From Roseiarcus sp963798015 (lineage in GTDB: Bacteria > Pseudomonadota > Alphaproteobacteria > Rhizobiales > Beijerinckiaceae), in NCBI GenBank assembly GCA_963798015.1, contig CAWCSA010000009.1, positions 130,717 to 194,716 on the forward strand: a DNA stretch of 64,000 bases, in the 5' to 3' direction. This document shows, in pieces, positions 60,012 through 64,000 of the stretch. The notes under the pieces were generated by a model. It had not been told where the DNA came from, did no database searches, and saw nothing but the letters and a program-made list of their open reading frames with translations. Position numbers and translations under genes: made by a program. The first letter of the stretch is position 1. Every line of letters starts with the position of its first letter.

Positions 60012-61041
60012 TTACCGCACCATCACGACGCGCAGGACTTCCGAGATCGACGTGACCCCGGCCCGGCACTTCGCCATGGCGTCGGCCACCATCGGCGTCA
60101 TGTCGGCCCGCGCAGCAGCCTCGTTCAGCACGTCGGAGCCCGCGTCGGAGCCGATGAGATCCCGCACCTCGTTGGTGATCTCCAACAACTCGAACACGCC
60201 GACCCGGCCGCGATACCCGACCCCGCCGCATCGCTCGCAACCCTTTGGCTCGGAGATGACGTCACCTGCGGCAAGCCCGCACAATTCAAAACGCGGGTCC
60301 GCAGCCAGGTCGGCGGCGGCGAGTTGACGCTGCGCCTTGCAGCGATCGCAGAGCAGCCGCACCAGCCGCTGCGCGAACACTGAACGCAACGTCGATTTGA
60401 GCAGGAAGCCTTCGACGCCAAGATCGATCAGCCGCGGGACGGCTGCCAGCGCGGTGTCAGTATGCAGCGTTGTAAGCACGAGATGGCCCGTCAACGCGGC
60501 GTGGATCGCAATATTCGCGGTCTCGGCGTCACGCACTTCGCCGACCATGATGACGTCGGGGTCAAGGCGCACGAACGCACGCATGGCCGTGGCGAATGTC
60601 AGACCGATCTCGGGTTTGACCTGAGACTGGTTTATCCCCGGGATTTCGTATTCAATCGGATCCTCAATCGTCAGGATTTTACGAAATGGCCTGTTCAGCG
60701 CCGACAACATGGTCGCTAGGGTCGTCGTTTTGCCGCTCCCGGTCGGTCCGGTGACGACAACCATGCCGTGAGGCAGGTCGAGCGCGCGGCGCAACTTCCG
60801 TTCGTCAGTTGTCGTTAGGCCAAGCTTGCCAATCTCCAGTAATCCGCGATCCCGCGGCAGAAGCCGGATGACAGCCGCCTCGCCGTGATTTGTCGGCATG
60901 GTGGCGACCCGGATGTCCACCTCAAGTCGCGCGACACGCATCCGCGCGGCGCCGTCCTGCGGCAATCGGCGCTCGGCGATGTTGAGGCCCGCCAAGATTT
61001 TTATGCGCGAGATCAAGGCTTGCGGAACGATCTGCGAGGGG
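60012..61041 (-). pseudogene. gspE: gspE, type II secretion ATPase, 5'-truncated by an IS21-family element
   Basis: About 343 C-terminal residues of the GspE ATPase remain. They include SRIKILAGLNIAERRLPQDG, Walker A VVVTGPTGSGKTTTLATMLS, the Asp box LTIEDPIEYEIPGINQSQV, Walker B GEVRDAETANIAIHAALTGH and the zinc-finger CDRCKAQ...CERCGGVGYRGR. The N-terminal N1/N2 part is missing: the coding sequence stops at the IS21 boundary at 61042. An in-frame TTG inside the IS could restart a shortened product. Right of the IS I find no GspE N-terminus, so the loss is probably permanent and the system non-functional, unless another gspE exists. Confidence 0.88.
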
Positions 61042-61153
61042 TGTAAGCGCCGGAGCAATAATCCCTCACTGAAGCGGCCGGATTTTCCGGTAGCGCCGGA
61101 GCAAAAGTCCGGCAGCAGATATCCCTTTGCATTGGGTGGGCAGAGGGTGGGGG

Positions 61154-62653
61154 ATGAAGGGCGTGGAGCTTTATGGGCGCGTTCGCTACGCGGTTCAGAT
61201 CGAGGGGTTGAGCCATCGCGCGGCGGCGCGCCGGTTTGGCATCGACCCTCGCACGGTCGCCAAGATGATGAAGTTCACCGCGCCGCCGGGTTACGTACGC
61301 ACAAAGCCGCCGGCCAGGCCGAAGCTTGATCCGCTCATCCCGGTGATCGACCGGGTTCTCTTCGACGACAAGTCGCGCCCGAGGAAACAGCAACATACGG
61401 CGAAGCGGATCTTCGAGCGTCTCCGGGACGAGTACGGATTCACGGGCGGCCTCACGATTGTGAAGGATTACGTCGCGGGCTGGCGTCAGCGGGCTCAAGA
61501 GATGTTTGTGCCGTTGGAGCATCCGCCGGGACATGCCCAGGTCGACTTTGGCGAAGCCATCGGCGTCATCGGCGGCGTGGAGCGCAAGATCCACTTCTTT
61601 GCTTTTGACCTGCCGCACTCGGACGCCTGCTTCGTGGTCGGCTATCCCGCCGAGACGACGGAAGCCTTCTGCGACGGCCACGTTCGGGCGTTCAGCTTCT
61701 TTGGCGGCGTTCCGCAGTCCATCCTTTATGACAACACCAAGATCGCCGTGGCTCGCATTCTTGGCGACGGGAAGCGGCAGCGGACGCGCGGCTTCGCCGA
61801 GCTGCAATCACACTACCTATTCCGGGATCGTTTTGGCCGGCCTGGCAAGGGCAACGACAAGGGTAAAGTCGAGGGGCTGGTCGGTTACGCGCGACGGAAC
61901 TTCCTCGTTCCGCTTCCGGTCTTCGAGAGCTTCGAAGCGTTGAACGCCTATCTTGTCGAATGCTGCCGTCGTCGGATGGCGGACCGCTTGCGCGGCCATA
62001 ACGAGACGATCGCCCAGAGATTGGAGCGCGATCTTGCCGCGTTCCAGAGGCCCCTGCCGCCGCCCTACGACGCCTGCGAGAAGGTCGCGACACGAGTCTC
62101 TTCGCTGTCACTGGTTCGCTACCGGCTCAACGACTACTCGGTCCCGACGACGTACGGTCATCGCGACGTGCTTGTTCGCGGCTATGTCGATGACGTGGTG
62201 ATCTCATGCGGCGCGGAAGTGATTGCGCGTCATCCCCGTTCCTACGAGCGCCACGACTTCATATTCGATCCGCTGCACTATCTGGCGTTGATCGAACAGA
62301 AGATCAACGCGCTCGACCAGGCGGCGCCGCTGGCCGGCTGGCGGTTGCCGGAAGAGTTCATGACCCTCCGGCGTCTTCTGGAAGCCCGGATGGGCAAGCA
62401 GGGCAAGCGCGAGTTCGTGCAGGTTCTGCGGTTGATGGAAGTGTTCCCTCTCGACGACGTCGCCGCCGCGGCCCGCGACGCCATCGCGCGCGGAGCAATC
62501 GGCTTCGACGCCGTGAAGCACCTGATCCTGTGTCACATCGAACGGCGCCCGCCGCGCCTCGACATGACGGTCTATCCCTATCTGCCGCGGGCGCAGGTCA
62601 CGATGACGTCGGCTAGCACCTACATGAGCTTGCTGACGGGGGCGTCGTCATGA
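61154..62653 (+). CDS. istA: IS21 family transposase IstA
   Basis: This transposase of about 499 residues has an N-terminal helix-turn-helix (IEGLSHRAAARRFGIDPRTV). The DDE catalytic core follows: HAQVDFGEAIGVIGG gives the first Asp, SILYDNTKIAVARI the second, and NDKGKVEGLVGYARRNFLVP the Glu. A C-terminal beta-barrel region (VRYRLNDYSVPTTYGHRDVL) follows. It looks intact. ATG 61154 follows GGTGGGGG. The last 4 bases overlap istB. Confidence 0.93.
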   Translation: MKGVELYGRVRYAVQIEGLSHRAAARRFGIDPRTVAKMMKFTAPPGYVRTKPPARPKLDPLIPVIDRVLFDDKSRPRKQQHTAKRIFERLRDEYGFTGGLTIVKDYVAGWRQRAQEMFVPLEHPPGHAQVDFGEAIGVIGGVERKIHFFAFDLPHSDACFVVGYPAETTEAFCDGHVRAFSFFGGVPQSILYDNTKIAVARILGDGKRQRTRGFAELQSHYLFRDRFGRPGKGNDKGKVEGLVGYARRNFLVPLPVFESFEALNAYLVECCRRRMADRLRGHNETIAQRLERDLAAFQRPLPPPYDACEKVATRVSSLSLVRYRLNDYSVPTTYGHRDVLVRGYVDDVVISCGAEVIARHPRSYERHDFIFDPLHYLALIEQKINALDQAAPLAGWRLPEEFMTLRRLLEARMGKQGKREFVQVLRLMEVFPLDDVAAAARDAIARGAIGFDAVKHLILCHIERRPPRLDMTVYPYLPRAQVTMTSASTYMSLLTGASS

Positions 62654-63444
62654 CCGATACGCCGCAACTTCTGCTCGGTCATCACCTGAAGGCGCTCAAG
62701 CTGCCTACGTTCTTGCGCGAGTATGAGAAGCTTGCTCGGCAATGCGCCGCCGAGGGTCTCGACCATGTCCGCTTTCTCCTGCGCCTCGTCGAACTGGAGC
62801 TAATCGATCGAGAACGACGCATGGTGGAGCGTCGGATCAAGGAAGCGCGGTTCCCGGCGGTCAAGAGCCTCGACAGCTTCGACTTCGCGGCGATTCCTTC
62901 GCTAAACAAAACCCTCGTCCTGGAACTCGCCCGTTCCGAGTACGCGACCCGTCGCGAAAACGTTATCGCAGTCGGCAACAGCGGAACCGGCAAGACGCAC
63001 ATCGCTCTCGGGATCGGTCTCGCCGCCTGCCAGAAAGGGCTATCGGTCGGGTTCTATACAGCCGCGGCTCTTGTTCATGAACTGCTGGAGGCTCGCGATG
63101 AGAAGCGGTTGCTTCGTCTGCAGCGGCAGGTCGCCGGATACAAGCTCCTGATCATCGACGAGCTTGGATATGTCCCTCTCTCCCAGACCGGGGCCGAGCT
63201 GCTGTTCGAAATATTCAGCCAGCGCTATGAGCGCGGTTCAACCATCGTCACATCGAACCTGCCATTCGACGAATGGACCAGCGTGTTCGGGTCCGAGCGT
63301 CTGACCGGCGCGCTGCTCGATCGCCTCACTCATCACGTCCATATCCTGGAAATGAACGGCGACAGCTACAGGCTCAACCAGAGCAAGCGCCGCTCACGTC
63401 GCCAAAACGTCGACGAGCCCAAGGACGATCCGACCCCAACCTGA
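62650..63444 (+). CDS. istB: IS21 family helper ATPase IstB
   Basis: This 264-residue AAA+ ATPase stimulates IstA. Walker A appears as IAVGNSGTGKTHIALGIGLA, Walker B as LLIIDELGYVPLSQTGAELL, and the sensor as TIVTSNLPFDEWTSVFGSE. Its ATG overlaps the istA stop, indicating translational coupling. The gene looks intact. Confidence 0.93.
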   Translation: MTDTPQLLLGHHLKALKLPTFLREYEKLARQCAAEGLDHVRFLLRLVELELIDRERRMVERRIKEARFPAVKSLDSFDFAAIPSLNKTLVLELARSEYATRRENVIAVGNSGTGKTHIALGIGLAACQKGLSVGFYTAAALVHELLEARDEKRLLRLQRQVAGYKLLIIDELGYVPLSQTGAELLFEIFSQRYERGSTIVTSNLPFDEWTSVFGSERLTGALLDRLTHHVHILEMNGDSYRLNQSKRRSRRQNVDEPKDDPTPT

Positions 63445-63535
63445 CGCGCACCAAACAAGCCCATGCTCGAGGGCATTCTCGTCGGCATCATTGATGCATC
63501 TTTGCTCCGGAAAGCGATGCAATCTTGCTCCGGCG

Positions 63536-63670
63536 TTGACAATTACGGAAGCCTCTGAGAAAAGTTTCGCGGCTGCAAAGAGATTCGTAGATTTGGCGGA
63601 CGAATGCCGGAGGGAGCGCGCCTTGGCGCTGCCTGATCTCGCTCATGAGCGGTGGGGCGAGGATTTCTGA
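63536..63670 (+). other. Possible 3' fragment of a gene cut by the IS21 element
   Basis: Immediately right of the IS a frame reads EASEKSFAAAKRFVDLADEC and ends RWGEDF, stop. It looks like a real C-terminus but I do not recognise it. It has no start of its own except a TTG inside the IS end. It may be the tail of a gene brought next to the IS by deletion. Confidence 0.25.
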
Positions 63671-63757
63671 GAAAGCACTCGATCTATTCTCTGAGTGCGG
63701 GTCGCTGTGCGTTACTACTCAGATTCGGGAGATGTCAGCCCCGAGAGATGTATAGCG
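63671..63757. other. Short gene-free stretch right of the IS21 flank
   Basis: Nothing recognisable is seen between the gene fragment and the partial gene at the window edge. In particular, no frame resembles the missing N-terminal domain of GspE. Confidence 0.35.
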
Positions 63758-64000
63758 CTAGGGCGCCGTGGCTCCCCGCCCAAGCTTATCGTCAAGGGAC
63801 CGATGCTGTTCCACTCCTAATATGCCCGCCAGTGGAAGTGGCGGTCGACGACAAACCATGCGAAGTGCGAATGACGCGGTGGTGCCCGGAATGTGGCTCA
63901 CGTCCAGAAGGGCGTCCATCCCCAAGCTCATGGCCGAAGTCTGTGCCAACGCCTGGTCAAGAAAGCCGAGACAAAAGAGAACGATCCCCAGAGCCGCCTG
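63758..64000 (-). CDS. Partial exported protein at the window edge
   Basis: The frame is open to the window edge. It begins with ALGIVLFCLGFLDQALAQ, which looks like the end of a signal peptide, followed by about 60 residues (TSAMSLGMDALLDVSHIP...) and a stop at 63758. The upstream part, including the start, lies outside the window. It is not recognised and could be a chance frame. Confidence 0.3.
   Translation of the reverse strand, partial: QAALGIVLFCLGFLDQALAQTSAMSLGMDALLDVSHIPGTTASFALRMVCRRPPLPLAGILGVEQHRSLDDKLGRGATAP

Larger units (their letters stand above)
61042..63541 (+). mobile_element. IS21-family insertion sequence
   Basis: The 2500-bp element carries istA and istB, overlapping by ATGA. 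Its left end begins TGTAAGCGCCGGAGCAATAA, and the right end in reverse complement begins TGTCAACGCCGGAGCAAGAT, giving imperfect terminal repeats. Internal copies of GCGCCGGAGCAA near 61095 and CTCCGG at 63505 are the multiple end-binding sites typical of IS21. Flanks GAGGG and ATTAC show no target duplication, which suggests an adjacent deletion or recombination. Confidence 0.87.

Overview
The window is GC-rich alphaproteobacterial chromosome, most likely from the order Hyphomicrobiales (Rhizobiales). Evidence for this is the overall base composition, the gene families (a ~1000-residue PolA, a 1-Cys Prx5-type peroxiredoxin, a DUF2778 protein, DUF6582, an adenylate cyclase-TPR protein, a TIGR03862-type flavoprotein) and interspersed palindromes of the type common in that order. 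I cannot fix the genus. A Beijerinckiaceae/Methylocystaceae-like host is a guess. No plasmid or phage backbone is visible.

Layout. 1-16 kb is metabolic: an AGE-family sugar epimerase, NDH-2, a tartrate/D-malate dehydrogenase translationally coupled to a YeiH-type membrane protein, RsmD, an RluB with a very long Arg-rich repetitive tail, TadA, a MetE-like methyltransferase, an aldehyde dehydrogenase, AroQ, a KdgT permease, an O-methyltransferase and CobT. 16-28 kb holds redox and housekeeping genes (peroxiredoxin, DsbD N-domain protein, YqgE, RecF, 2-hydroxyacid dehydrogenase, MFS carrier, flavoprotein) and an M91-like zinc metallopeptidase that looks out of place. 28-40 kb has a TTC38-type TPR protein, a membrane-anchored DUF2778 (Tlde1-like) protein, an isobutyryl-CoA dehydrogenase-like enzyme, a fluoride riboswitch in front of crcB, a TauE/SafE permease, an orphan periplasmic binding protein, an adenylate cyclase-TPR protein, PrmA, Zwf and a GNAT enzyme.

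40.39-43.17 kb is a nested transposon. An ISBst12-type IS66 element is split by an ISAs1-family element that has perfect 17-bp terminal repeats and a perfect 10-bp target duplication. 43.5-54.2 kb returns to chromosome: a desaturase coupled to a PhnD-like protein without a signal peptide, ZapE, PolA with a damaged proofreading site, an NYN/LOTUS protein, a YVTN beta-propeller gene preceded by a decayed copy of part of itself, a frameshifted membrane gene, DsbB, a YqaA-type protein and tRNA-Leu(CAA). 54.5-64 kb has a PEP-CTERM protein, a Sel1-repeat protein and a type II secretion fragment (gspE-gspF-gspD-prepilin peptidase, minus strand). The fragment's gspE has lost its N-terminal part at an IS21-family insertion (istA/istB, 2500 bp) that shows no target duplication.

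No CRISPR array, defence island or complete new biosynthetic system was found. The strongest points for a second look are the fluoride riboswitch, the nested IS with its reconstructed history, the PolA exonuclease substitutions, the RluB tail built from 183-bp repeats, the M91-like metallopeptidase, and the desaturase/PhnD-like pair.
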